Shown one piece after another: positions 38,301 through 50,036 of a DNA stretch of 64,000 nucleotides. Under the pieces are notes generated by a model. It searched no databases and had not been told where the DNA came from. It saw nothing but the letters and a program-made list of their open reading frames with translations. The translations under genes were made by a program, and so were the position numbers. Origin of the DNA: Cylicocyclus nassatus (taxonomy: Eukaryota > Nematoda > Chromadorea > Rhabditida > Strongylidae); NCBI GenBank assembly GCA_958299035.1, contig CATQJL010000112.1, positions 84,834,636 through 84,898,635 of the forward strand. The letters are read 5' to 3'. Position 1 is the first letter of the stretch, and the number at the start of each line of letters is the position of its first letter.

Positions 38301-41300
38301 AAGTGAATATAATATGATGCTATAAATATTATTTTTTCATCAGAAATTACTACGAAATCATTTACTACGAGTTCCTTCAAAGTAATAGTGGCTATGACTT
38401 TCTCAGCATATGATTTTTATTGATTTTCGTTTTAAACGACATTTCATAAAATTCAGTGAACCTACTTAAAATTGCAAATCCTATTAAATACTGTAACAAA
38501 TATCGATATAGAACTAGCATATTGATGCGGTTGGGGGCTGACCGTTATTTACCCACAATCGAGAATCACTTTCACAATTGTTCAGCTCAAAGAAAAGTTC
38601 ATTGCTATCAAAAATCAGAAATTGAGTTCTCCCGCCACTAAAGTGCAAATGCATGATAACGCATGTGTTACATAATTCATTATTTTTCATTGATGCCTAA
38701 CGATAAGCTGCACCTGTTTCGACGATGACTGATGTATGACAAGAAAATGTGGAATTTTAGCAGCGACCGTAGCCGCGCCGCAGCCACAGTGGTCGCGGCC
38801 TGCGCATTATCTGCATCAGGGTTTTAACTATACTTACTTGAATCAACCACATCACCGGATATACAGCCACCATAGCTCCAACGGCAACAATTGAGAATAG
38901 CACATTCTTCTCATTAGGTGAATAAGCATAGTGATTTCGGGCTAGTACAGCTGCATCATACTCCAGTAAATGTGTGCTGCTGCCTTCCTGTAAGAAAAAG
39001 ATTTTTTCAAGAATGATGAAGTGCCACGAAATGTAAAGTAAACTTTTTGTGATGTCATGACACTACCTCTCGTTCATTTCGATGATTTATGCGACATTTC
39101 AATGACAACCGCAAGAGAACACCAATATGAACTTCAATCAACGGAACCAAAAAATACTTTATAGGGAATTTTTGCAAGCATACCACCTATTTTGTAATCC
39201 GATGCAAGACATTTGGTCTACAAAACTTGAGCAGCGAAAAAATTCCTGAGAGCAAGGTCATGTAGTGCGAATACAAGTTCTTCAAAATTTGCTCTGAAAT
39301 GGCTAATTGCCATATCAAGAAATAAAGAAAATAATTTAACAATTGGAGTTTAACAGCACAAACTTTATATGACCTGGGAACTAACATCCCAAGTCTGTTT
39401 CTTCATCTTTTATAGTCAACTTCACCGAAACTGACATTAAAAAAAATTCGTTGCAAAAATTAGATAGTTTTATAAGATAGCTGGGTTTGTAAGCATTGTA
39501 CCCTTTGATTCAACAGGATTGGCGGCTGGGAGGCGGGCTTCGAGGCCCAATAGAGACTACGCTCGAAAAAGAGACGCAGACTGCGTCGAGGGTGCAAGCG
39601 GTCGCTTTCGAGCCGCCTATCCCGTGGAATGAAAGGATATACTTTCATGGTAGCCTATACAGGGTGTCCCAAATATAAAAAATCAATGTATACACTATTC
39701 GATCGCTGAGATTTCTTCCCTCACGAAGGCCAACCCCAGGGCCCGGCACCGATGGTTTGGGGTCAAACTGGACTTCGTTTCTGGAGTTAGAAGCAACGGG
39801 GACAACGTTTTCATGAGATCCTGGAGGAAGCGCCAAAAAAACACGACGAACATGTCAGGTTTCACGAGTTGAACGTGTTCTTTCGCAAGCGCGCGAATTT
39901 CAAATGCAAGACTCAAACAAACAAATGGCTTGTTTATAGCGCACAAACAATCACATGGCTCCGAATTTGGGCTATGAGTATACAATATTACTCCAAACAT
40001 GTTAAAGTTCCCAAAACTTATGTGTCCTAATATCCGTTCTCGAATTTGTTGGTTTCTAGACCAACTACCAAACCAACTGGGTTGGTTCGGAGCATAAATA
40101 TCGGAGAGTTCACATAAGTTTTGGACCTTTTTGATTTGGACGATTAGAACGGTCAAAAATCTATCATATAGTGAAGAGAGCGGATCAAACCGTTGCCTGT
40201 CCCCTTTTTTGAGTCAAAGTAGTAGAATTCTGCGCGTTGATAGATATCGCGCTCCAGTCACTTGTGGTGTCCTTTGAAATCAGGGTCAAGCGTGTGATGC
40301 GACTGTCGCAACGGGGGTCGTAAAGGGGGCCTACGGTGAGGGGAGGGGGTCGTAAGAGGGGATAGTTTGGATAAAAAACCGCACGATTGAAAGCAAATCA
40401 AATAGCAAGTAATTATTACATGTTCTCAACAATAAATTCATGGAATGCCGTGTACCAATGTATCAAATAAAAACTAGTGAACAATAATTTGAAAACATTT
40501 GCAAGCGTAGAAATTCGCTTCATTTGCTGCACTTTTGAAAGATTATGACTTAGTTCTTTTTTTTATGGGAATCGCTATTTCTCCCGCAAAATATTGTCTC
40601 AAACGGGGATCGAACCCTGCTGGCATGACTAAATCCAAAAATAGACACTTTCAGAAGCTCAAATGCTACTAAAGGCATGTATGTGTGATAAAGATGTTGG
40701 ATGTACCGATTGGTGTAGACATCCTGCTTCCGAAGGCTCACTGAAGACTCGCACACTCGACAAAACGCACATGTAGATCAACGATGACAATCAATAATCC
40801 GTAAATCTTTTTGTAATGCCACTTATGCGACCCTTACAATTTATATATACTTAAGATAAGCCCTGCTACTGCTGTGCGAAATCTGGTGTTATTTTATAAA
40901 CTGCGGATTTTCTTATGATTTTATGTATGGTAGCAAAAAATGGGAAAAGGGGGGTCGTATCTGCGCCTGATCTAAATTTCTCCGGAGCTATTGAAGCTTG
41001 TTAGCTGCAAACTTGCTGTAATACGATGCCATCCCTCTAGTTTTTATCAAAAGAATTTCAGGCTATTTTATAACTTCTCTGGTAAGTTACAAAATTTTAA
41101 GCTCAAAAATCCCAGTTTTTGCTTTTAGGATCGCATCTAAATTTGCGAGTGCCTGATCTAAATATTTTCGAGCTCAGAGCTCCTCAAGGGCTGAAACTCT
41201 TTCCATGAATAGTCTGGGCACTATGCTACAGAACCTGTTCTTTGCAGCCTCTCAGTCTTTTCCTGGCCTTACTTACGAATTTTCAAACTACCGTGCTCAT

Positions 41301-43764
41301 GCATGTTTTTGACGTCGTTCTGGACGGCGCTAAAGCGGTTTTTTTCGCAGGAAAAACTGTGGAAGAGGTAAGAACTGAGCTTCTTAGTCAAAAACATCTT
41401 TTGTAGTTCAAGAATGTCATTTTTGTTCTCCGTGTAAAGATTTGTGTCGCATACGGGAATCGAATTTGCTGGCCTGAAGTATGCCTGAAAATTCAAAATT
41501 AAACTTGCAGAATCTCAAACATTATTGAAGGTGCGTATATGTGCTAGAGCTGCTGGGCCACCCACTGGCCTAGAAATTCTGCTTTCGAAACCTCACTGAA
41601 CTTCTCACACAGGTGTTTTTTGAGATTGACATTCGTTTAAACGTTACCGGAAATGTGGGCAGAGGAGGTAAGGGCAGTGGCGTACCGAGGGGGGGCGGGG
41701 GGGGGGGGGGGGCGCGCGCCTCCCCCCCCCCCCCGAGAATGGGTCGCGAAATTTTTGAAAGTTACCTATATGGGTTATAAAAATGTGCAAGTGACTTGTT
41801 TATTTTTGTAAATAATTAAAATAATTTTTAAAAATTTTCAAAAATTCAAATTAGCCTTGTAAAAAAAATTTTTCGGGGGCCCGCAAAAATTTTGAGAAGC
41901 ACCCCCAAAATTTTTTCGGAGTGCGTGGCTAACGCCACGCACCTTCTTTAGAAAAATTTTTTTGTCGCGCCCCCCCCCCCCCCGAGCCGAAATCCTGGGT
42001 ACGCCACTGGGTAAGGGGGATAGAGGGAGGAGGGGGAAGGAGGGGGGGGGGAGGGAGGGGGGAGAGGGGGGGTCATACGGATGGGTACCTTCAAGGGGGG
42101 GGTCGTAAATGAGGGTCCAGGATCGCATCAACACGCTTGACCCTGTTTGAAATATGTGGCGAAAAATGCATCGCAGGATTGTTGAGGCTACAGATTTGGT
42201 TGGCCTAGGAGATTTTCGACATTCCCAGCATCAAAATGGTACTATACCCAATGGCAGACGACTCGAAATGTTTTCTTTTTGCTTTTTTGTTATATTACAT
42301 ACCTCAAAATGCGCTTATTTCGCTTTTTTGTTGCTGTTTTGGTTGAATAAGAGTCTCCCTACTGATTTTCACATCGAGAGGGCTTCGTAAATTTTCGCGA
42401 AGTCATGGGGGACTTCGTTTCCTAAAAACCTCAAAACCAACGCGTGCCGGGCCCTGGCCAACCCTCAGTACCGTTCTGTAAGGCGGCTACAGCTTAGACT
42501 TACGATACTAGTGTATTACGCTACTCCCAGGAACTCCCATTACATAGCGCCATTGTAAGGTACTCGCCCCTCAATAGTTCTCAAAAAATTATCCAGTTGT
42601 TCAAAAAGGTCAACCATGTAGTGCTTGACATCTTACGAGTCTTTACATCCTTTTAATTAGAGTACTAATTTACGGAATATTGAGATTACAGTTGTTACGC
42701 TATGCTTGGTATGACTTATAAATGAAGCATTACGGTAAAGTGCGGACTGCTTATTCAAAGTCAGCGACACTGATTGAGCTAGTGCAAGAGATTTCCAAAT
42801 TGATCGTTTTGCTTTATATGGCAGAATAGGGCCCTAAATGGCTCAAAATTCTCTATTTGCTACAGTAATTCTACAGTAATGAAGAGGGATTAATGATTTG
42901 CTTCATACTGTAAGCCTAAGCTGAAGCCAGCTTCACAAGATGTGTCTGGCGATCGACAAAAAACTTTGTGGGGAAAGAGATGTTAACAATCAACCGTGTA
43001 TCCTATTTTTTACTCACAAGAAAGGGACTGTAACAATAATGCCTGACACAGTTGAGTCCACGAAACCAATAATACAGTATATTAGATAGGTAAGGTATTG
43101 TAATCTGAACAATAAGGTCCGAGCAAACTGTGCTATATCTTGGAATGATTGACCATTTGCATATTTACAGCTAGCTCAAATTTTTCGAAAACCTCAACAA
43201 GGAATAGAAACTGAATGTGTTCGTCGAGCTTTTAATTTTGTAAATGAAAGGCTGAATACATGGGTTGTGCTCTCCATATCAGAAAAGCTTTGGAAAATTG
43301 TGGTGATGAGTCACATAGCAAATTCAAAAAAATCAACAGCAACATTGCTGAATTGGCCTTTCTTGCAGGGCTTCGTTTTTTGTGTACGCAATTCTAGACT
43401 AAAAAGCGATTCTATCTTTCGATTTTCCTGTGGGACTGCTTACCGGAGCTGATAAAGGTGATAATTCGGGAAACTTTGCTGACACAAAAACAGCAAGACT
43501 GCCTACCTCAATGTAAGTGCCATTCTCAGTCTCGTGGATCGTTCCGGATACATTATACCGGCTGATATCCACCGGATCCCCAGCCATACATATAATCGTA
43601 AAATTCAGCGTGAGCGTATCGCTTTGAGCAATCGACAGACATAGCGTAGCTATGAGCAGAATAATGAATCTCGTCCTATTTTTGAATACAAATCGATCCT
43701 TCGAAGTCGGCGGAGGCTGATCGTCCGGTCGGGTTACGGTGAATATCTCGCTGTAATTGTCCAT
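32354..43764 (-). CDS. SLC17-like major facilitator transporter
   Basis: Thirteen minus-strand exons: 43507-43764, 38838-38987, 36214-36333, 35979-36086, 35797-35924, 35640-35739, 34507-34611, 34383-34433, 34176-34321, 33536-33634, 33326-33439, 32646-32835 and 32354-32596. They join in frame to 1812 bp (603 aa plus stop). A cytoplasmic N-tail precedes TM1 (RFIILLIATLCLSIAQSDTL, then LNFTIICM). A glycosylation-prone loop (NVSGT, NGTYIE) follows. Family blocks in order: LFSIVAVGAMVAVYPVMWLI; FGSRTVVSCFGYFSALCTAL; FLQGTGLSTGF; SLGWPWVYYLHAI; TALGNFMGIQ; FSAIPQ; MFAGVLADK; GFNCGAFFRSSAIVAA; HFVMGVNS. The C-tail is long and hydrophilic. These blocks fit the SLC17 anion/phosphate/vesicular transporter family, but the substrate cannot be read from sequence. 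The tails make it longer than the usual ~500 aa. Intron 1 (4.5 kb) and intron 2 (2.5 kb) are full of transposons. The junction 33326/32835 uses a GTCAGT donor and is slightly less certain. Confidence 0.88.
37068..38030 (+). mobile_element. Non-autonomous Helitron in transporter intron 2
   Basis: Inserted between A and T; starts TCTTATATATAAAGCTGAAT and ends GAGCCGGGTAAGCCAGCTAG (CTAG end). After a TGTA/TGTC microsatellite, a subterminal block (CCGGACCAAACTTGGCACAC and on) returns as its complement near the 3' end. The interior is about 117-bp tandem units with CATGCTCGATTACCCCCCTG, forward at 37290-37480 and reverse at 37496-37850. It encodes no Rep/helicase protein. Confidence 0.85.
40557..40770 (-). 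repeat. tRNA-derived SINE-like repeat, copy 1
   Basis: On the minus strand GCAGGGTTCGATCCCCG is a good B box, preceded by degenerate A-box-like sequence. The block order (CAGTGAGCCTTCGGAAGCAG, then TAGCATTTGAGCTTCTG, then the B box) is repeated at 41270-41620. Confidence 0.4.
41270..41620 (-). repeat. tRNA-derived SINE-like repeat, copy 2
   Basis: On the minus strand CAGTGAGGTTTCGAAAGCAG, GTGGCCCAGCAGCTCTAGCA (A-box-like) and AAATTCGATTCCCG (B-box-like) occur in the same order as in copy 1 at 40557-40770. Confidence 0.4.
41675..42009. mobile_element. hAT-type MITE with perfect 8-bp duplication
   Basis: 335 bp, ends CAGTGGCGTACC and GGTACGCCACTG, flanked by GGTAAGGG on both sides (41667-41674 and 42010-42017). 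G/C homopolymers lie near both ends. The identical duplication implies a young insertion. Confidence 0.85.
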
Positions 43765-45641
43765 TTGAAGGGGTGTGAATTAAACGCTAGTGCTTTCTGA
43801 ACTCTGTGAACGCTACGCTAGCACCTTTAAACCCTTCGCGGTTCAAATTGTGACATAACTCATATCACGTCACGAAAAATGAATCGCCGTTCTGGCAATA
43901 GGAATTGATAGACGCAAATAGACGGAAATAGCGCAATTGCTGAGACCGTTGAGGTCAGACGTCATCATACGCAAGATCATTATCAAAGGTTCAACGATAA
44001 AAGTTGAGATCAGCCTGCACCGAAACCCTAATGGGTGCGCGCGACGTCGCGCAGCGCTCGCGGAAATCAATATATTGAACGATGGAGTGGGTTCTATAGC
44101 TTCGTTATTCAATTCAGACTATTCATTCAATAGCAATAAGCAAAAAAGTTGATTCCCTATGGAAAAGAAAATGTAGAACTCAGAAAACAAGAGATAAGCG
44201 ATTTCTTCTTTTACAAAGTCTTCAAAGTGTTAATTTCCTTGGTCCTTGATTTTTCTTTAGGGATGATAAGCAAAGATCATTTTAGTGTTTTGTACATTCA
44301 ATTCCTGATCCCTGCTAGTTGTTTACAAAATAAACAAAAACAGCTTAAGGAAAAACTTACAGTTTACGCATGGCAATGACGCGAGTAAGTAAAAACTTTC
44401 GTGTTTCCGCCCGTATATATGGACGTCGAATAGTAGCACACGAGTAATCTACTCTAAACCGCTTATGAGTTGAGAGAATGAGGTTGTACATTGAAAAAAC
44501 CATACACTCATGCTCGCTCTATGTAAATTTTGCTGCACGTAGAGATCGGAAGACTATGACGCGCATATGAGATTTGTGATTCACTATTTTAATTCCATAT
44601 TCAAAACATTTTTGCTATTATTGTGGGAGAGGTGTGCAAAATACGTCGCATAATTAAAACTTTTTCGTTCCAGTCCATTTTTGAAATAGATCAAGAACTC
44701 GGATAACGGCTGGGAGCTTCAGGCATTGCTAGAGCCTCCTGAGGATTTCCTGGGAAATAACCAGCGACGCCCTCGGGGAGTTTTACATATGAGGTGCTTG
44801 CGAGCCTTTTAGGATGTTAGAGTCTCTATAAAAGTTCATTCAATGTGCGTGAACAACAAACTAAGAAGTTCCTGCTTAATAAGAGCCGCATCCCTTATCG
44901 TTTTGTTATATAAATTGGACGTACGCAAAAGTAAATATCAACTAGTTGGTTGGCATACCCGGTTCCGCCCGCTCTGTCAATACAATCGGCTATTATATTC
45001 GTTATCAGCATGCTCCCCCACCCCTGCGCCAAATCCCAACACCGTAGCTTGAATTTTGCTAAAAATCGATAAAATCGATATCGACCAAAACGAAGGGTAG
45101 CTTATGACTCCCCGCCCCGAAGTATATGTGGCGCAGTTGGTCCGGAATGGAATTACAAATCTATTCCGCACATACGTTATCTACCGTAAAATCTCGCAGA
45201 TAAGTCCGCCTTTTTGACACGAAAAATCGATTGTAAAAATCGCCCTCGCGCCGCCAAAAGTCTTGCAGAAAGTCCGCCATCAGATAAGTCCGCCTGTCTT
45301 GAGCATGAGCAAGCGCGACCCAGAAGCACAGACGCGCGCAACTGCCCGCGTAGCTTGCCGGTGTAGATTTAAACAAGGCCGTGATATCGCCTGAAAGAAA
45401 GAGCCAAAAGCATTCCATACTTTCATCCTCACATTCTTTTATTGCTTAATTATTTCATAATACTCCTCATTCTTCTTATTATTTCAGATTACTTTTGGAA
45501 GCCTTCCTGTGAACTACTGATGAGGGGCGGCAGGTTGGCCACACTTCTGGTCTAGTTCAAGCTCCGAAACCAGAGTGTGAAAATCCAATTTTGGTACATT
45601 CTGGACTTCGCATCTCAATCACCTGCAGCATTACCTCCTTA
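43765..45641. other. Upstream region of the transporter; Helitron fragment
   Basis: This region lies 5' of the transporter start and should hold its promoter; no core motif is clear. A decayed Helitron piece in reverse orientation is at about 44985-45150 (ATCAGCATGCTCCCCCACCC, CGATAAAATCGATATCGACC). Blocks with CAGATAAGTCCGCC words lie at 45185-45300. No gene supported. Confidence 0.45.
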
Positions 45642-46018
45642 TCTTATATATAAAGCCGAATGTCTGTTTGTCTGTATGTCTGTATGTCTGTATGTCTGTA
45701 TGTATGTCTGTATGTCTGTGTGTACGTATGTTCCGAATAGAAAATTCCATTTCTGAACCGATCTCGACCAAACTTGGCACACATACACTTCGGGCCCCGG
45801 CGGGTGTCATAGGCTACTTTTCATCATCCATCGATATCGATTTTATCGATTTTTATCTATTTTTTGTAGAGTTCACCTCCGGGGCTGGGAGTTGGCACAG
45901 TGGGGTAATCGAGCATGGGGATTCCGAATACAATATTAGTTTTCAGGATTATCGGTTACTTTTATCGATTTTATCGATTTTTTGCAAAGTTTGAGCTACG
46001 AGGCTGGGAGTTTGCACA

Positions 46019-46603
46019 CTCAGATAACCGCCGGGGGCAGGCGGCCATGCAAATTTTGAGCAAGCGCGCACCGGAAAAATAGTTCGTTGATTTTTTGCGG
46101 CCCGCTTGCAGAAATTTGGAAGAAAGTTGGCGAAATTAAAGACGAATGCTTGAAGAACAATCGCGGTTTCTTTATGGATTAGCTGCGGCGCAGTGGCCGC
46201 ATTCTCGCGGACTTTCCGCGAGAATATGCAAAAATTTCGAGGGCCGCACGGTCCTTTGTGGAGGACCGCGCAACCCCCAGGTACTTTTCGCTGAGAGAAA
46301 GTACCTCAAACTTGAGTAATTAAACCAACGGTGACACCTCTGCCACACAGAGTCTTACCTGCGCTCGACGTACGCCCGAAAATGCCTAAAAAGAGTCCGA
46401 GCGCTTGCTGAAAGTTTGGCCAGCGCTCGCTGAAAGAAATTATTTGCCGAGCGCTTGCAAAAATTGCTGTATTGCTGCCCGCTGGCAGAATATGCGACCG
46501 TAAAGGAAGTGCCGCCGAAGGTTTGGCCACGCCCCAAGATTCTGCTGACCGCCTGCAGAAAAGCGCGAGTTTGCGGACCGCCTGCCCCCGGCGATTATCT
46601 GAG
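46019..46603. mobile_element. Inverted-repeat element nested in Helitron
   Basis: 585 bp with 26-bp ends: CTCAGATAACCGCCGGGGGC then AGGCGG, and the complement CCGCCTGCCCCCGGCGATTA then TCTGAG. GC-rich interior, no recognised protein. It interrupts the Helitron tandem units. Confidence 0.7.
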
Positions 46604-47519
46604 CAAGGGGTAATCGGCATGGGGATTCCGAATACAATATTAGTTTTCAGGATTATCGATTACTTTTATCGATTTCATCGATTTTTTTGCAAAGTTTGAG
46701 CTACGGGGCTGGGAGTTTGCACAGGGGGGTAATCGAGCATGGGGATTCCGAATACAATATTAGTTTTTGAAATCGTCCATTATTTTTATCGATTTTATCG
46801 ATTTTTTGCAAAGTTTGAGCTACGGGGCTGGGAGTTCGCACAGGGGGGTAATCAAGCATGCTGATTACGAGTTCGATATTAGTTTGGCGCTATTCGGCTG
46901 ACCGCGCCCCAAAATTTTTCTGTCATAGAGCTTGCTCAGACTCGTGTTTAGGGGTTATCTTACATGCTGATAACAGCACATATCACACTTTCGTCGCAGA
47001 AAGTCTCTCCATGTGGTTACGATAGGTGTGGTAGGAAGTCAAAATCATGAATTCGGCTGGAGTCCAGAGAACTTACTCGACATGCTGATTACGAATACTA
47101 AATAAATTATGAATAAATTTTCATACTCTCTCTGCATATTGGGACCTCTTCATAGAGTTAGGGTGGTTATACGGTGTGAGGTCGAAAACATAGATTTGCT
47201 TCAAACTTCGTCTAGGGTAGTCATTTAGCGCGCTGAACATAAATATCATGTTGATTTCGCAGGATGCTGCATTTTCTTGGGCTACGGTGGGTGTAGATGG
47301 GTCGAAGTTCCAGATTTGCTCAAAACCTTACCTGTAACGGTTCACAAGTATACTGCTTATGAATATGAAACTTGCTCGCTGCCATAACGCATTAGTGAAG
47401 TTGTGTGAGTTGCATTATTTGAATGGACAGGGCCAATTCAGATCCCAAATATTCATGAAATTGGGAAACGGTCGTTTTGCATGGCGGTCTCCAGCGCCAT
47501 CCTGTTAACCTGTCCCAAC

Positions 47520-47660
47520 GTGTAACGCACGCGGCCAATCTCCCTCCCCTGATTTGCTTAGGCAAAAGCCGCCGAAGGGTGTATCGCACGCGGCAAATGT
47601 CTCTCCCTATTTCTGCTTAGGCAAAAGCCGCCGAAGGGTGTATCGCGCGCGGCAGTGGTC
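47520..47660. repeat. Two-copy direct repeat of about 65 bp
   Basis: GCTTAGGCAAAAGCCGCCGA followed by AGGGTGTATCGC occurs twice, about 64 bp apart, each next to a CGCGGC word. Confidence 0.7.
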
Positions 47661-48229
47661 CTATAAGGAAAGCATTACGGTCGTGGGCAACTTTTATACC
47701 ACACGAATTGCCTTTATCGCGGGGATTGAGCACGATATTCTTTGAACAGCACTTTAGGTAATTCCCTGCCAAGGTTTCAGGCAGGTTTATGATTTTTATC
47801 CGCTGCCAAGCGATGACTATGATATCGTCATCAGCGGCTCAAATAACCCCCATATACCGAGTTTGAGCAAGATCCGTCACAAAGACATTTTGGGGCCCGG
47901 ATAGCCGAATAACGCCATCAGTTTTTAGAATTATCCTTACTCTTATCAATTTTATTGGTTTTTTTGTGCAAAGTTTGAGCTACGGGGCTGGGGGGTTGGT
48001 GAGGAAGGTAGGTGAGCATACTGATTACTCACGCAGCGGGAATAGAGAATGTAGAAGTGGGCACAGGTAAAGGTGTACAGGGATAGAAATTGAACCTTTA
48101 TCGTTTTTGACAGGGCCAGGCGGAGCCGGGTAAGCCAGCTAGTTCATAAAAAATTTCAACTTTGGTAATGTTTTGTTTGATTTGAATCACTTGTCATTAG
48201 ACAGGGAAATTGCAGAGATGCACCTCTCC

Positions 48230-48475
48230 GATGTGACGGTATAGGGCTTATCAAACTGAGTGTCGTTTGCGCCAGCATCTCCATCTTCGCGCTGGGCTCT
48301 GCGTCTCTTCTGCGGTACATGCTCCCTAACCACTTCCAATCGATTGATGCCCCGTCTTTCCCACGCTCGCCCTGGGAAAGTGCTCAGGGAGCAGCTCTGC
48401 GGAAGAGACTCAGAGTCCAGCGCGAAGATGGAGATGCCGGTGTAAACGACACCCAATCTGATAAGCCCTATATAT
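48230..48475. repeat. Palindromic repeat upstream of the retroelement
   Basis: Left arm GGGCTTATCAAACTGAGTGT then CGTTTGCGCCAGCATCTCC; right arm is its imperfect complement ending AATCTGATAAGCCC. Arms about 95 bp, short centre near 48350. Could be a MITE or structured 5' end of the Penelope copy. Confidence 0.55.
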
Positions 48476-48502
48476 CAGCGCTCAAACAAACGAGATTTTC
48501 AG

Positions 48503-50036
48503 ATGCAATGCAAAAAACTGAATGAGGTTTGGGTTCGAGTGGGAAGATTCGCAGGGTTAGATGATAGATTGATAAGTAGGTTGAAGTTGGAAAATCCAAA
48601 CTGCCCTGTGTTTTACAATCTGGTGAAAACTCGTAAGTTGCAGCGAGCGACATCCACTCCTTGTCACCGCAAACGTTTGAAATTCGCCCAATAATCAGCT
48701 GTGTTGGCGGGACCACGGATAGAATTTCGTGGTTTCTCAACAAGGTCGTAAGCCAGCTACTCGCCAAGGTTCCATCGCACTTGTCCAACACTTTTCAGTT
48801 CGTGAAACAGTTGCGAGATTTGCATGTTAGTCAGAACAGTGTCATCGAGTCGTTTGACGTAACATCATTGTACACTAATGTTCAGAATGATGCTGTACTG
48901 CAAGCGCTGTTTGAAATGTTGGACACCCACTATTCGAACATGGTCACCTTTGGCTTAAGTGAAGCATGCATACTAAACCTCGTCAACGAATGTTCAAAGT
49001 GTAACATTTTTGAGTGGTCTGGGAACTATTATTCTCAGATAAGAGGACTGGCGATGGGTCAAAGGTTAGCCCCAGTCCTGGCAGTATGCTTTATGAGTAA
49101 GATTGAGAAGCCAGCCCCTGCACGCTTACCTGCCGTTACATCGATGACTGCTGCATCATAACATCCACACAGTCCGAAATGGACGAGTGTTTCAAGTTAC
49201 TGAACCAGCAGTCGCAGTACATTAGGTTTACAAGAGAAATCCCGAAAAATGGATGGCTTTCCTATCTAAACACCCAGATAAATATATCTGACAGTGCAAC
49301 TCACATAAAGTGGTACCGTAAGGAAGCCTCAAAGAACATCTTGGTGCACGCCAACTCAGCACACCCAACTGCAGTCAAACGAGCCATCATTCGAAACATG
49401 CTCAAGACTGCTACTGCGGTATGTACGGGTGAAAAAGAACAACGGGAATCTAGAAGTTTGGCTATAAATATCGCGCGAAGTAATGGCTACACGTCTCCAC
49501 AATATCATGGCCGTAAGCCTGCGAACGGTAGTGATAGTCAAATTACAAAAAGAAATGCAAGCAAAGTTCCTTTCTGCGTACCATTCATCTGCGACGAAGT
49601 CAGTACGGCAATCAAACAATGCATAGCCAGAGCCCAACTGCAAGATGATGTCATGCTTGTAAGCATTCCCAACGGCAACATCAAGAAGCAGTTGGTTAGA
49701 AATAGGTTGTATGATGTAGAATGTGTACGCGAAGAATGCATTGTTTGTCCCCACGGAAAAGTAGGTGATTGTACAAGGTCAGGAGTTGTGTACCAACTAC
49801 AATGCTTGAGCAAGTTCGAGGCGCACGATAATGGTGATTTTGATGTAAAGTGCACGATTTTATCGTACGAGACAGAGATACCTACGAGGAAGATCATGGA
49901 AGCCGCATGGATTTCTAGTAGGAATCCTAGCATGAATAGCAAAAATGAATGTTTGTCTATAACGACCGACCTCTTGCCTTTCTTGTCGATATGCGAGCTA
50001 CAGCCTGCACATATAAAGACATCGCACACTGAGTAA
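48503..50036 (+). pseudogene. Penelope-like retroelement, RT plus remnant GIY-YIG domain
   Basis: Three reading frames carry successive parts of one protein. Frame one (48503-48694) has PVFYNLVKTRKL, the RT entry block. Frame two (about 48661-49130) has RPIISCVGGTTDRISWFL, ESFDVTSLYTNV and GLAMGQRLAPVLAVCF. Frame three (from about 49134) has the catalytic YIDD (49137-49148), a linker, VVYQLQC (the start of a GIY-YIG nuclease) and the C-terminal blocks TRKIMEAAWI and CLSITTDLLPF. Two frame changes break the ORF, and the middle of the nuclease after VVYQLQC appears deleted. Penelope-like elements copy RNA by target-primed reverse transcription using this nuclease. This copy cannot make a full enzyme and is a fossil or trans-mobilised copy. 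Confidence 0.85.

Larger units (their letters stand above)
40281..42145. mobile_element. hAT-like element with perfect 8-bp duplication
   Basis: TTTGAAAT lies on both sides (40273-40280 and 42146-42153). Terminal inverted repeat CAGGGTCAAGCGTGT, then GATGCGA. Eight-base duplication and CAGGG start fit the hAT superfamily. No transposase ORF remains; interior holds two SINE-like copies and a younger MITE. Confidence 0.75.
39661..43010. mobile_element. Nested transposon stack in transporter intron 1
   Basis: The outer layer has mariner-like ends (AGGGTGTCCCAAATATAAAA at left; a decayed complement near 42990-43010), related to the elements in the GPCR introns. Inside it, at 39728-42465, are the inverted ends GGCCAACCCCAGGGCCCGGC and its complement. 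Inside that is a hAT-like element (40281-42145), and inside that a hAT MITE (41675-42009). Confidence 0.55.
45642..48142 (+). mobile_element. Non-autonomous Helitron with nested insertion
   Basis: Inserted between A and T; starts TCTTATATATAAAGCCGAAT and ends CGGAGCCGGGTAAGCCAGCT followed by AG, the same ends as the Helitron at 37068-38030. It has the same TGTCTGTATG microsatellite and tandem units (GGGGTAATCGAGCATGGGGA). It contains an inserted inverted-repeat element (46019-46603), units with CGACATGCTGATTACGAAT (46960-47350), and a two-copy direct repeat (47520-47660). No Rep/helicase gene. Confidence 0.8.
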
